Positions 22,463-33,776 of a stretch of 64,000 nt of DNA are shown here, one piece after another. The DNA lies in assembly GCF_002234675.1 (NCBI RefSeq), contig NC_019866.2:248001-312000 (forward strand), read 5' to 3'. Under the pieces are notes generated by a model. That model saw nothing but the letters and a program-made list of their open reading frames with translations. It made no database searches and was not told where the DNA came from. Origin of the DNA: Oryzias latipes (lineage: Eukaryota > Chordata > Actinopteri > Beloniformes > Adrianichthyidae). Made by a program: the position numbers and the translations under genes. The first letter of the stretch is position 1. Every line of letters starts with the position of its first letter.

Positions 22463-23134
22463 ATGAGTGATATCCTGGATTCAATCGATAAAAAGCTCTC
22501 CAGCCTTGATTGCCGTTTAAATTTGCTGGAGATCCTCCATAAGGAATTCCAAGGTCTGCGAGAGTCTCTGGAATTCAGCCAGCAGCAGGTGCAGGAGCTC
22601 GCAGTGGAAAACCAGGCTCTCAGAGAGACCGTGAAGATCCTGGGCCACGACACCGCCCGTCTCTCCGAGGAAAACCGTTCCATCAAAGAAACCCTCCTGG
22701 ATCTTCAGGCGAGGAGCATGAGGGACAATTTAGTGATCTCGGGCATTCCAGAAGAGGCAGGAGAAGACCCGGAAACCGCCGTGAAGTCCTTCATTGAGGC
22801 CCACCTGAAGCTCCCCAAGGAAGAAGTCCAGAAGATCTCCTTCCACAGGGTTCACCCCCTCGGAGGAAAGAGCCAGCGTCCGCGTCCAATTGTGGCTAAA
22901 TTTGAACACTATAAACAAAAGGTGCTGGTAAAAAGCCGAGGCCGGGAGCTGAAAGGAACGCACTACAGCGTGAATGACCAGTTCCCGGTCGAGATCCTCC
23001 GCCGTCGGAAAATCCTCTTCCCGCTGAGGAGGAAGCACCTCTCTGCTGGAACCCGGGCCGTGGTTACCGTGGATAAACTTTTTGTGAACGGCAAGCTGTT
23101 CCGGGACCCAGAGGTAACACCCTGGCTGTGCTGA
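22463..23134 (+). CDS. L1 ORF1 protein (coiled coil plus RRM-type)
   Basis: Starts MSDILDSIDKKLSSLDCRLN, with heptad-rich coiled coil to about residue 90. Then an RRM-like region (MRDNLVISGIPEEAGEDPE) and the basic C-terminal domain (ISFHRVHPLGG, RPIVAKFEHYKQK, LRRRKILFPLRRKH) follow. This is the usual layout of the L1 ORF1 RNA-binding trimer (transposase 22 family). The frame is also open upstream to 22328 without an ATG. A different frame there encodes a more natural acidic helix (SLEDLEDLENYIDECF), so an N-terminal frameshift is likely. Confidence 0.75.
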   Translation: MSDILDSIDKKLSSLDCRLNLLEILHKEFQGLRESLEFSQQQVQELAVENQALRETVKILGHDTARLSEENRSIKETLLDLQARSMRDNLVISGIPEEAGEDPETAVKSFIEAHLKLPKEEVQKISFHRVHPLGGKSQRPRPIVAKFEHYKQKVLVKSRGRELKGTHYSVNDQFPVEILRRRKILFPLRRKHLSAGTRAVVTVDKLFVNGKLFRDPEVTPWLC

Positions 23135-23662
23135 AGGCCTTCAGAGGCGCACTGACATCTGCGCTGCCCAGAAGAAACCAGCAAACTTATTTAATTGAAT
23201 AGGAAATAATCGGATCATCAATAATCCACACCTCTCAGGAAAACTGTTTTTTTCTTCCCCTCTCACATTCATGTTTCTGTTGTTGTTTCGTTGTTTTTGT
23301 TGTTTGTTCTTTCTCTTTTCCTCTCTCTTTTCTCTTGCCCCCCCCCCCCTTCCCATTTCCTCATATGTGAATCAGGTAAAGTCAACGCAACCACGGTGAG
23401 TATTTATTTATGCACGGAACGGGCGCGCGCGCATACTAGCGTGCATAAGAGCATGCACACGCGATCCCGCACACACACGTTGATAAATTGCAAACATCTC
23501 ATTTAGGCTCACACAGGACGCACGTAACATGCAGCTCACAGCCAGGAAACGTTCAGCCACAACCCACAGCGCTCCTCGGTGCAGCAGACACGCACAGCGG
23601 GCACGCGCACACGGACTGGCACACACACTATTTAGCCTTGCACTCTCCCAGTTAGAGCAGTT

Positions 23663-26554
23663 ATGAACAGTCTTAACATCGTCAGCTGGAATGTGCATGG
23701 ACTTGGTTCTGGGCCAAAGAGATTGAAAGTTTTATCTCACCTGATTGATCTTAAAGCAAATATAGCTTTATTGCAGGAGACCCATTTATGTAAATCATCT
23801 CACCAACTCCTGTGCTGCTCACGATTTCCAGTCATGTACTCTTATAGTTATAACTCCAAGCAAAGAGGAGTTGCTGTTTTGATTAATAAAAACATTACAT
23901 TTACTTATAAAGATACAGTTACTGACCCAGAAGGTAGATTTGTAATTATTAATATATCCATTCAGAATAAGGACTATTGCATAGCCAGTATCTATGGTCC
24001 TAATGTTGACGACTCTTCCTTCTTTCACAGATTCTTCACCTCACTCTCAGTTCACTCTGACTCCACAATCATTATAGGAGGAGACGTCAACCTGGTTTTG
24101 GACCCTGAACTTGACAGACTCAGCACAGCAGCAAATCAGCGTACATGGCGATCTGCAAGTATTCTAAAGCAGTACATGAATGATCTGGGTCTCTGCGACG
24201 CGTGGCGCTCATGTCACCCAAGCACTAAAGGGTTCACCTTTTTTTCTCCAGTTCACTATTCACACTCCCGTTTAGACTATTTATTAATCAGTAACTCTCT
24301 TTTAAAAGAAATTAAAAGTTCCAACATTCATCCAATTATTTTCAGTGATCATGCACCAGTCTCTGTAAATATTTCTAGGGAAATATCGACACCCTCAGGT
24401 ACAACCTGGAGGTTTAATACGTCTCTGTTAAAAGACCAGGAATTTCTTGAATTCTTTAAAAAAGAGTGGGCAACCTTCTTAGAATTCAACAATACTCCAG
24501 ACATCCCACCGTGCGTTCTTTGGGAAGCAGCAAAGGCAGTCATGAGAGGGAAAATCATTTCTTATTCAACGCACAAAAAACGCAAAGAGAAAGCAGATTT
24601 ATTAGAATTAGAAAATAAAATCAAAACCCTGGAGACTGCTTATGCTGCTTCTGCACAGGAACACATTCTGAGAGATCTGAAAAATTTAAAGCTGCAGTTA
24701 AATGACATCATTAATAAACAAACACAATTTCAAATACAAAGGCTACGACTTGAAAGATTTGAAAACTCTAATAAATCTGGCAAATTTCTGGCTAATCAGC
24801 TTAAAATTAATAGAGAAAAATCATCAATCACCTCTATTAAGGACCAAACAGGAAATGTCACCCATGACCCGGTCAAAATTAATAACGCATTTGAAAAATT
24901 TTATAAAAACTTGTACACACCACAGATCAATCCGTCAGAGCAAAGTATTGACTCATTTCTTAATAATGTAAACCTACCCAGGCTAAATGAGGATCAAATC
25001 ACAAACTTAGATTCTCCGCTCTCGCCGTCTGAACTTCATGAAGCTCTGTTACTTATGCCCAATGGTAAAGCACCAGGGCCTGATGGCTTTCCTGCTGAGT
25101 TTTATAAAGAATTCTGGGAACAACTGGCACCAACATTTTATAAAACTGTCACATCTATTAATGAGAGCCAATCAATGCCACCTAACATGAACTCCGCCAA
25201 CATTATCCTTCTTCTAAAACCAGACAAAGATCCCACTAGTCCTTCAAGCTATCGCCCCATTCCTCTAATCAATGCAGATGTAAAAATTATCTGCAAAGCA
25301 CTAGCACAGAGAATAGAAAAAATCACTCCTCACATAATTCACTTCGACCAAACTGGATTCATCAAAGGCAGACACTCGGATGATAATGTCCATAGACTAG
25401 TTAATATAATAGACTTTGCCACCATTGAAAAGCAAGAAATGACTATACTATCGCTGGATGCTGAAAAAGCCTTTGACAGAGTTAATTGGAAGTTCCTTAT
25501 TGCTGCCCTCCATAAGTTTGGTTTTGGAAAAGCATTCATCAATTGGATCAAAATATTATATCACAACCCCAATGCATCAGTTAGAACTAATAAACAGACT
25601 TCCAACAGGTTTTTTCTTGGAAGAGGAACCAGACAGGGCTGCCCACTCTCTCCTTCTCTTTTTGCTATATTCATTGAGCCTTTAGCTGCAGCAATAAGAC
25701 AGAATGAGAGCATTATAGGAATAAAAACCAAACACAGCCATCATAAAATTAGTCTCTATGCAGATGACATATTACTGTTTTTAAGGAATTTACATTGTGT
25801 AAATGAAACGGCAACAATCATTAATGAATTCTCCTCCATATCAGACTATTCCATTAATTGGAATAAGTCTGTTTTATTACCACTCAACAGGAATATGGAA
25901 CAAAGACTCACAATTCCAGTTAAAACAGGAAATATCAAATATCTGGGTATTTATTTTTCCCCCAAACTATCAGAACTGGTGCAGCTAAACTACACCCCAT
26001 TACTGAAAAGTATACAGGACGATCTAACACGCTGGACCAACCTGCCTCTGTCCCTTATGGGCAAGGTAGCAATGGTAAAAATGAAAATCTTACCCAAAGT
26101 TAATTATCTCTTCTCAATGATTCCCACACAACCGCCATTAAAATGGTTCAAAACATTAGACCCATCCATATCTAGCTTTTTATGGAACAATAAACCTGCA
26201 AGAATTAGTCTAAAAACTTTAAAATCTGCAAAAAGCTGTGGAGGATTAGAATTACCTAACTTCCACAAATACTTTCTTGCAAATAGATTACAATACATCT
26301 TAAAATGGTTAAAAAATAATCCAGAAACTAACTCATGGTTAGACTTGGAACAGGCGTTATGTGGAAAGATCAACCTGTCAGATCTTCCATTTATTAGCCA
26401 AACAGTTAAAAAACAGGATTGTTTCAAAAGTATTAATATAAATGTCACTTTAACAGCCTGGTGGGAATTTCTTAAAATATCAAAATCATCAATTCAACCG
26501 TGCAAAATGACACCCATCTGGAACAACCCAGACATCCTTATTGACAAAAAATGA
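23663..26554 (+). CDS. L1 ORF2: endonuclease and reverse transcriptase, C-terminally truncated
   Basis: 963 codons from MNSLNIVSWNVHGLG. The AP-endonuclease domain occupies about residues 1-235 (LLQETH, SIYGPN, GGDVNLVLD, RLDYLLIS, SDHAPV). RT spans about 460-760, with NGKAPGPDGFPAEFYK, TGFIKGRHSDDN, LSLDAEKAFDRVNW, TRQGCPLSPSLF and the catalytic YADD at about residues 699-702. It stops at NPDILIDKK. One extra A in the A-run there would continue as KMIHF, as in the related minus-strand copy, so the stop is probably a 1-nt indel next to the element's broken end. Endonuclease and RT look intact. Confidence 0.85.
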   Translation: MNSLNIVSWNVHGLGSGPKRLKVLSHLIDLKANIALLQETHLCKSSHQLLCCSRFPVMYSYSYNSKQRGVAVLINKNITFTYKDTVTDPEGRFVIINISIQNKDYCIASIYGPNVDDSSFFHRFFTSLSVHSDSTIIIGGDVNLVLDPELDRLSTAANQRTWRSASILKQYMNDLGLCDAWRSCHPSTKGFTFFSPVHYSHSRLDYLLISNSLLKEIKSSNIHPIIFSDHAPVSVNISREISTPSGTTWRFNTSLLKDQEFLEFFKKEWATFLEFNNTPDIPPCVLWEAAKAVMRGKIISYSTHKKRKEKADLLELENKIKTLETAYAASAQEHILRDLKNLKLQLNDIINKQTQFQIQRLRLERFENSNKSGKFLANQLKINREKSSITSIKDQTGNVTHDPVKINNAFEKFYKNLYTPQINPSEQSIDSFLNNVNLPRLNEDQITNLDSPLSPSELHEALLLMPNGKAPGPDGFPAEFYKEFWEQLAPTFYKTVTSINESQSMPPNMNSANIILLLKPDKDPTSPSSYRPIPLINADVKIICKALAQRIEKITPHIIHFDQTGFIKGRHSDDNVHRLVNIIDFATIEKQEMTILSLDAEKAFDRVNWKFLIAALHKFGFGKAFINWIKILYHNPNASVRTNKQTSNRFFLGRGTRQGCPLSPSLFAIFIEPLAAAIRQNESIIGIKTKHSHHKISLYADDILLFLRNLHCVNETATIINEFSSISDYSINWNKSVLLPLNRNMEQRLTIPVKTGNIKYLGIYFSPKLSELVQLNYTPLLKSIQDDLTRWTNLPLSLMGKVAMVKMKILPKVNYLFSMIPTQPPLKWFKTLDPSISSFLWNNKPARISLKTLKSAKSCGGLELPNFHKYFLANRLQYILKWLKNNPETNSWLDLEQALCGKINLSDLPFISQTVKKQDCFKSININVTLTAWWEFLKISKSSIQPCKMTPIWNNPDILIDKK

Positions 26555-26574
26555 TACACTTCCAAAAATGAGAC

Positions 26575-27214
26575 ACTTCTGGCATCAGGACACCCTAGGC
26601 AGGAGGTCAATGATCGACTTTGTAGTTGTTTCAGGCGACCTTCGGCCCTGTGTCTTGGACACTCGGGTGAAGAGAGGGGTGGAGCTGTCCACCGATCACT
26701 ACCTGGTGGTGAGTTGGATTCACTGGCGGGGAAGGAGGACGGAAAGACTTGGAAGACCCAAACGTACTGTGAGGGTCTGCTGGGAACGTCTGGCTGAGCC
26801 CTCCGTCAGGGAAGTCTTTAACTCCCACATCCGGGAGAACTTCAAACAGGTACCGAGGGAGGTTGGGGACATTGAGTCTGAGTGGACCATGTTTTCCACC
26901 TCCATTGTCTCTGCTGCTGCTCGGAGCTGTGGTCGCAAGGTCGCTGGTGCCTGTCGCGGCGGTAACCCCCGAACCTGGTGATGGACACCGGAAGTAAGGG
27001 ATGCCCTCAAGCTGAAGATGGAGTCCTACCAGGCCTGGCCTGCCTGCGGGACCCCAGAGGCAGCTGACAGATACCGGCAGTCTAAGCGAGCTGCGGCCCG
27101 GATTCAGGAACAACAGTGCGGTTTCCGTCATGGTCGTGGAACAGTGGACCAGCTCTACACCCTATCTAGGGTGCTGGAGGGATTGTGGGAGTTCGCTCAT
27201 CCAGTCCATATGTG
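26575..27214 (+). mobile_element. Rex3/RTE-like LINE fragment, internally deleted
   Basis: Plus-strand frames give RRSMIDFVVVSGDLRPCVLD, ELSTDHYLVVSWIHWRGRRT, RVCWERLAEPSVREVFNSH and CGRKVAGACRGGNPR of the endonuclease region. At about 27100 the sequence jumps from YRQSKRAAAR to RIQEQQCGFRHGRGTVDQLY, skipping several hundred bases of the RT start. It ends at EFAHPVHMCF, where an L2-like element begins. Confidence 0.75.
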
Positions 27215-27221
27215 TTTTGCA

Positions 27222-30200
27222 CCTGCAAAACCCATGCAGGGAAAGTCAAGCAGGTCCGAGCTTTAGCTTATGTGCTGTAAGACAAATGAAAGGAGCGCGT
27301 CTTAGAAACCTTAAAGTGACAGACAGCAGTTCTCACAAGCAGAATTATGATGTCATTAAATGTTGTTTATTAAACATTAGATCCATTTCCTCCAAGTCCC
27401 TCTTAGTCAATGAGTTAATCATTGATAACAACCTCAGTCTTCTAGCCTTAACAGAAACTTGGCTCCATCAGGATGACTATGTTAGATTGAATGAAGAAAC
27501 CCCCCCCCACTTATGCTAACTATCAGAAATCCAGGATTTCAGGGAAAGGAGGTGGTTTGGCAGTAATATCACAGTCTAGCTTACTTCTCAGCCCTAAAGT
27601 TAAAAATGCTTATAATTCATTTGAAAGCATCATTTTGTCTATAAATCACCCAAACAGGAAAACTCCAAAACCTGTTTTACTCATAATTATTTATCGCCCC
27701 CCCGGCCCATATTCAGAATTTTTAACTGAGTTTTCCGACTTCCTATCGACTATTGTCTTACATTCTGATCAAACTATAATATTAGGGGATTTTAATATTC
27801 ATGTTGATGACCCCAGTGACTGCCTAGGAAAGGCTTTTGCAGCTTTATTAGATGATGTTGGTTTCACCCAAAGTGTGAATGAACCCACTCACTGTCATAA
27901 GCACACCCTGGACCTTGTTCTAACCCATGGGATAGAGATCAGCCAGCTGAGTGTCCTTCCTCTTAACCCCATCATTTCTGATCACTTTCTGATTACCTTC
28001 CAGTTTACACTGGAACATCCTTCTGTCCCAGTGAATAAGAAACAGCTTAGAAGAACCTTAACTGACCGTTCTGTGTCTGAGTTTAAACACACAGTTCAGC
28101 CAGTACTTAGTGATATTCTGAGAAAATACTCTGAGACCAGCTCCCATAGTATCAGTCCTAGTATAAATGACCAGTTCGTTAATGTTGCCTTACAAGCCCT
28201 CAGGAGTACACTCCATGTTGTTGCCCCCATGAAACCTAAGTTCGTCAGACAAAACCGAGTAGCACCGTGGTTTAACGCTGAAACTCGTTCTCTTAAACAA
28301 GAAACCCGTAAGTTGGAAAGGGAATGGCGCCGCTCCGGTTCAGAGCAGTCTCTGGATATCTGGAAACATAGCCTATTAAATTATAAAAAAGCTCTGCGTA
28401 GAGCTAGAAGCCAGTACTATTCAACCTTAATATCAGAGAATGGAAACAATCCAAGATTTCTTTTTAGCACTATTGCTAAATTAACTCGCAGTCAGAGCTC
28501 AGTAGAACCACATGTTCCTGTTTCTCTCAGCTCTGATGATTTTCTTACATTTTTCGATAGTAAAATCTCAAATATTAGACATAAGTTAAATCAAGTTATT
28601 CCTATTATCAGCCCAGAACAGGCTGAAGTGGTAGAAATGGAGGCATCCATAGAAACCTCTGTAACATTAGACTGCTTCACTGCTGTGGATGAAGCGGAAA
28701 TAACATCAATTATTACGTCGTCCAAATCCTCAACGTGTCTGTTAGACCCAATTCCCACTAGACTTTTTAAAGAACCTTTTCCCTAATTAATGATCCCATA
28801 TTAACAATGATAAATACCTCTCTGGAAACGGGTTACGTGCCACAGTCTTTTAAATATGCAGTTGTTAAACCTCTTCTGAAAAAGCCCAGTTTGGATCCTA
28901 GCATCTTGGCCAACTATAGACCGATATCAAACCTGCCCTTTATTTCTAAAATCCTAGAAAGAGTTGTAGTTAAGCAGCTTTACTGCCACCTACAGGACAA
29001 CAGCCACTTTGAAGACTTTCAGTCGGGGTTTAGACCTCACCACAGTACGGAAACTGCACTAGTTAGAGTCTCTAATGACTTGTTATTGGCCTCAGAAAAG
29101 GGACTACTTTCTATTCTGGTCCTGTTGGACCTCAGTGCAGCCTTTGACACTATCGACCACAGTATTTTACTCCATAGATTAGAGCAGGACATAGGTATCA
29201 GAGGATCTACTCTCCAGTGGTTTAAATCCTATCTGTCCGATAGGTATCAGTTCGTTAATGTAAATGGCCATTCCTCTCAGTGCACTCGAGTCAACTATGG
29301 AGTCCCACAGGGCTCAGTCTTGGGACCCATCCTGTTTACGCTTTATATGCTACCCCTAGGAAACATAATCAGGAAACACAGCATTAATTTTCATTGTTAT
29401 GCCGACGATACGCAGTTTTATTTATCCATGAAGCCTGACCAGAATGACCAGATAGAGAAACTGAACGCCTGCATCAGAGACATCAAGACCTGGATGACAA
29501 TTAATGACCTCCTCTTGAACCCAGAAAAAACTGAGGTCATTATACTTGGTCCTAAAAACCTCAGAGATACTCTGTCTGCTCAGATAGTCTCCCTGGATGG
29601 TGTAAGTATAGCCCCCAATTCCACAGTTAGAAACCTTGGGGTTTTACTTGACCAGGATTTATCTTTTAAGGCTCACATATCTCAGGCGTGTAGAACTGCC
29701 TTTTTTCACCTGTGGAATATTGCTAAGATCAGAAATCTACTTTCTAAGAGTGATGCTGAAAAACTCATCCATGCATTTGTTACGTCGAGGCTGGATTACT
29801 GTAACTCCTTGTTAGCAGCGTGTCCTAAGAGTTCCTTAAGAAGTCTCCAGCTTGTTCAGAACGCAGCAGCTAGATTGTTAGCAGGAACTAGCAGAAGAGA
29901 TCACATCACTCCTGTGTTAGTTTCACTTCACTGGATCCCAGTTGATTCTAGAATCAAGTTCAAGATCCTCCTGTTAACCTATAAGGCCTTACATGGAATG
30001 GCCCCGTCCTATCTTAAGGACCTCATAGTCCCTTACCAACCAATCAGAACACTTCACTCACTAAATGCAGGACTGCTTGTGGTTCCTAGAATTAGTAAAA
30101 GTACGGTTGGAGGTAGAGCGTTTAGCCACCAAGCCCCTGTTTTATGGAATAAACTCCCAGCTCATGTAAGAGAGGCCGACTCAGTTTCTACATTCAAAGC

Positions 30201-30985
30201 TAGACTGAAAACATTCCTCTGTGGACAGGATTATTGTCAGACTAGTTAGTATTCAGAGATTATTTAACTTAATGTTAATGTGTTGAAATTAAACTTAATA
30301 ACAATAACTATTTGTTTTAAAGGCTGCTAGAAGTTGAAGCTGGGGTAACTATGGTGCACTGGGGTTCTGTCCTCTTTCCTTTTTTTTACTTCTACTCTTC
30401 CTCTCCTCTATTCTTGATCATCATTCATCATTTAGTTCTCCATGCCTCTGTTTGCTGCAGTGATTCATGTATTGTCCCTCTTTCTTCTTTCAGTTGGTTC
30501 ATCCGTGCTCCTGTGCCTGACCGAGTACCTCGTCTCTGCTCCTGCTCCTACACCTGGCTGTGGTTCCTGTCTCCGGCTCGACTCGCACCCCTGACTGCCC
30601 CCCCAACTCCATCTGTTTGAAGCTCGTCTGCTGGACTTTTATATATGTAGTTGTAGATTTAGATAAGTTAATTCTTCTCTAAGAGTTCTGGTAAATCACC
30701 TGTCCGTCCTGGGGGAGGATCCCTCCTTCATGTGGACATCCCTGAGGTTTCTTCGTTTTTTCCGGAATCCGTTTTTTTGTTTTTGTTTTTCCTAACAGAG
30801 AAGGGGGGTCTAAGGGCAGGGATGCCAGTATAGCTTAGTCAGTTTGTTAGTTCATTTTAGTATTTTTCTATTGAACTCTTTGTATTCGTGATCCTTTTGA
30901 TTTCACGTTTTACTTCGAAGCCCATCGAGATGACTGTTGTTGTGATTTTGGGCTATACAAATAAAATTGAATTGAATTTAATTAA
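27222..30985 (+). mobile_element. L2/CR1-like LINE, copy 1 (3.8 kb, ORF2 frameshifted)
   Basis: ORF2 reads from about 27349 in three overlapping frames. The first ends at 27519 after a poly-C run. The second, 27491-28786, is the endonuclease ([52 protein letters not shown]). The third, open from 28771 to 30249, is the RT ([62 protein letters not shown], catalytic YADD near 29398) plus the C-terminal region ([19 protein letters not shown]). The 3' end has gggctatacaaataaaattg followed by ttgaa-type short repeats, typical of fish L2-like elements. Confidence 0.85.
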
Positions 30986-31797
30986 ATTTAGAATTAGATC
31001 CTTTTGGCAAGAAAAGAATTTCTGATATTTACAAACTTTTGCTGGATATGAAACCTATAAAAACTAAAACCAGATGGGAAAAAGATATTGGAGTCAATCT
31101 GTTGGAAGAAGAGTGGGGATCCTGTCTGACTCGCATACACAGTTCATCGCTCTGCATTGGCCACAGTCTAATTCAATCATTTTACAACAGAGAGGCCAGC
31201 AAAGATTTGTCCAGGTGCCGATCCTGCCTGCAGACATGTACCAGCTACCGAGGGCCACATGATTTGGTCCAGACCCAACTTTCCTAATTACTGAGGAAAT
31301 ATCTTTCAGGTCCTCTCCTGTATCTATGGAAAAGATCTGACATCCGACTTCCAGATTGGTATTTTTGGAATCACGACACCTCAACATAAAGCAAACAAAT
31401 CCCAGGAAAATGCCATTGCATTTGCCACTCTACTCGCACGTAGACTGATTTTATTCCACTGGCAATCCGACAAAGCTCCTTGGGCGTCCCAACGGTTAAA
31501 AGAGTTCCTTTCTGCCTTTGGAGTAGCTCAGATACAGAGTCAACCCCCTTATTGACTCTGTGAAGACATTTACCTCGGATGTATGATGACTTGGATGTGA
31601 GGAGTTCAGACTGTTATGAATCATCCTTTCTTTTTCGTGTTCCTTAATCTGTCTTAAGAGCTTCGGTGGGAGGCTACTTTTTCTTTTTGTTAGTTGTTTA
31701 TGTATAATTACATATTTTTGGTCTATACCTATAAATATCAGTTTAATGATACTGTAACTGAATACTGTGGATGAAAAAGCTGACAAATAAAGTTTGA
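30986..31797 (+). mobile_element. Older L1-like LINE, ORF2 C-terminus and 3' end
   Basis: Decayed frames give LDMKPIKTKTRWEKDIGVNL, then a region resembling the L1 ORF2 C-terminus (SFYNREASKDLSRCRSCLQT, corresponding to the Cys-containing tail). It ends with aataaagtttgaaaaaaaga at about 31787-31806. It is plausibly the 3' end of the same older element as 14885-17833 and 21128-21770, displaced by later insertions. Confidence 0.6.
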
Positions 31798-31818
31798 AAA
31801 AAAGAAAACCACTTTGCT

Positions 31819-32029
31819 TTAACCCTTGTGCTACCTTAGATGACCCCCCCTTCCATTGAGGTGTTCTCCTACCATGACAAAGGAGGATAAAGGTGGAAAG
31901 ATTTCATGTAATCCATGGACACCAGTGAAGATCACAAATCATTGAAGAAAAAAGGCTCATAGCACTGTCTAGTGGGTCTAGATGACCCAAATCCCAATGC
32001 TAAAGTGCCTAGGATAGCACAAGGGTTAA
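31819..32029. mobile_element. TTAA-flanked MITE (piggyBac-like), about 207 bp
   Basis: Termini are inverted repeats: ttaacccttgtgctacctta at 31819 and taggatagcacaagggttaa ending at 32029. TTAA lies at both edges, the target preference of piggyBac-type elements. The interior has no coding capacity. Confidence 0.85.
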
Positions 32030-32088
32030 GATGCTAATAATGCTAACTACGCTAGTTATGCTAATGTGGCTAAAGGTGCTAGCATTTA

Positions 32089-32480
32089 CTCAGAAAAACA
32101 CATAGCTTAAGATTATCATATTGGTAACAGGTTCATGTGATAGTTCGATAGAAAATCCACTTTTTTTCAAAATAGCGGCTTTTCTGTTGATTTTATCTCC
32201 ATAGCAACCATTTTATGTTTTGGTCGCCTGGGGTTAATGAACAGATCAACGTCAGGTTCACATGAATCGGAAAACGTAAACGTAATTAACAACAGAGGTT
32301 TTTTTGCTAACCACACCCACATTGCTTATCTATTGGTATCCAATGTATCAATTTGTTCAGTACCAGCCATGGATCCATGCCTTAAATCTTTACAGTATTC
32401 CATTAAAAATGTTGCGAGTAATAAGAGTACGCCACTTTTGCTAGCTAGCCACATGCACGCCGTTGAAAATCTACAACTTC
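32089..32480. repeat. Dispersed repeat, copy 2 (unknown family)
   Basis: Aligns in the same orientation with 1319-1790 (shared ctcagaaaaacacat, ttgattttatctccatagca, cagatcaacgt). No termini recognised. A short stretch to 32740 beyond it shows nothing identifiable. Confidence 0.55.
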
Positions 32481-33185
32481 TAATCGCAACATTCTTTCCA
32501 CAGCAGCTTGTCACTGATGCAGGAGAAGTTACCAGACATCGATAAAAAGATGTGTGCAGATTTTGGAGACTTTTTGTTCATGTGGTCAAATTTTCGCTGA
32601 GACGCAGAAGTCTTTCCCACTGCAAGACAATGTGGTCCTGGTCACAGATCGGGTAACCGTCACGGCTTCAAAACCTCCAGACTCTATCTTCTCAGAGGGG
32701 CTCAGATACTGTGGTCATGACCAGAAGAACCAGGTGGCATGAGCGTCCTCTGCAGGGGGTCTGGACGGACCCTTCCTCAGGGGAGGGGCCCAGTAGAGGG
32801 AGCTCAGACATCTGGTGTGGATGCCTCCTGGGCGTCACCGAGAGAAGGCGAGTCCCACCTGTTGGAGACCCCATGGAAGACCCAGGACTTGCTGAAGAGG
32901 CCACTTCTCTCTGCTGGCCTGCAAACACCTGTGTACCCCAGAGGAGGTGGATGGAGAGAAGGGATAGTGCAGGGGTCGGGAACCTATGGCTCTTTTGATG
33001 GTCACATGTGGCTCGCAGACATATCTTTAATTTTACTTTTTTTTTTTCATTAGACCAGTCCTTGTCTGGCGCGATGCGATGCCAGAGGCGCGCAGTAGTG
33101 GCGGTGCTTGGAGAACCAAATCTCTGCCAGCGCTATCAGTTACTATTATCTATTATTTCACAGAGTTTGTACCAGCTGGAAACCT

Positions 33186-33259
33186 GTGAATTGCCGTGCC
33201 TAAAACTGCGCGCTCCCGTCTCTGAGAAAGAGCGCGCAGTTTTGGGGACGGCAATTCAC
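33186..33259. repeat. Strong hairpin inside the hAT element
   Basis: gtgaattgccg, a short spacer and aaaactgcgcgctc are followed after a 10-15 nt loop by gagcgcgcagtttt, a short spacer and cggcaattcac. The stem is about 30 bp with few mismatches. Confidence 0.8.
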
Positions 33260-33337
33260 TTCGCGGAAGTGATTGGACTGAACCGACGGCGTGCGTTAAA
33301 AAGTAGTAACCGCACACTTCGAAGGCCATTAACCCGC

Positions 33338-33760
33338 TTATACCATGGTCACTTACAAAAGCAATACATATTAACCAGGTTTTAGTCCTTAATTCTTGTT
33401 TTTTTTTCGATTTGGATCACTTTTCTCATAAACAGCGTACTATATGTTACGTGATGCGGCGCGATGTAACATATAATCCGCGTCGCGCAGCACCACCGCT
33501 GCAGTCAAGATTCAGCGATATATATATGCTGATCGTCCCGATGGGTTGAATAAAGCATCAATTCAGAGGGAAAGTTAATCGCTAACCGCTTGTTTTTGCC
33601 CAGATGATGAAGCAAAAGGTTGTTTTACAGAAGCCGGCGCAGTGATACAAATCATTTAAGCTAGTCGACCGGAACTTCTTTTTTCACCGTGCGGTTATCA
33701 GGTTTTAACGCATACCCAGCAGCCAATCAGAATCGAGTATTCAACCGGACCATGGTATAA
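33338..33760. mobile_element. Inner inverted-repeat element within the hAT
   Basis: Bounded by ttataccatggtc at 33338-33350 and its exact reverse complement gaccatggtataa at 33748-33760. The interior has a second inverted pair (atatgttac and gtaacatat near 33440-33475). No coding capacity. Target duplication uncertain (tta/taa context). Confidence 0.55.
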
Positions 33761-33776
33761 TTAGTTTTAAACATAT

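Larger units (their letters stand above)
22166..26565 (+). mobile_element. Young L1-like LINE, two near-intact ORFs, 3'-truncated
   Basis: It has a 5' UTR (about 22166-22460), ORF1, a 528-nt inter-ORF region with poly-C and CA-rich sequence, and ORF2 that is open for 963 codons. The end of ORF2 and the 3' UTR are missing, and Rex3-like sequence starts at about 26575. The minus-strand copy at 17834-21127 supplies the missing C-terminus and 3' UTR of this family. Confidence 0.85.
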
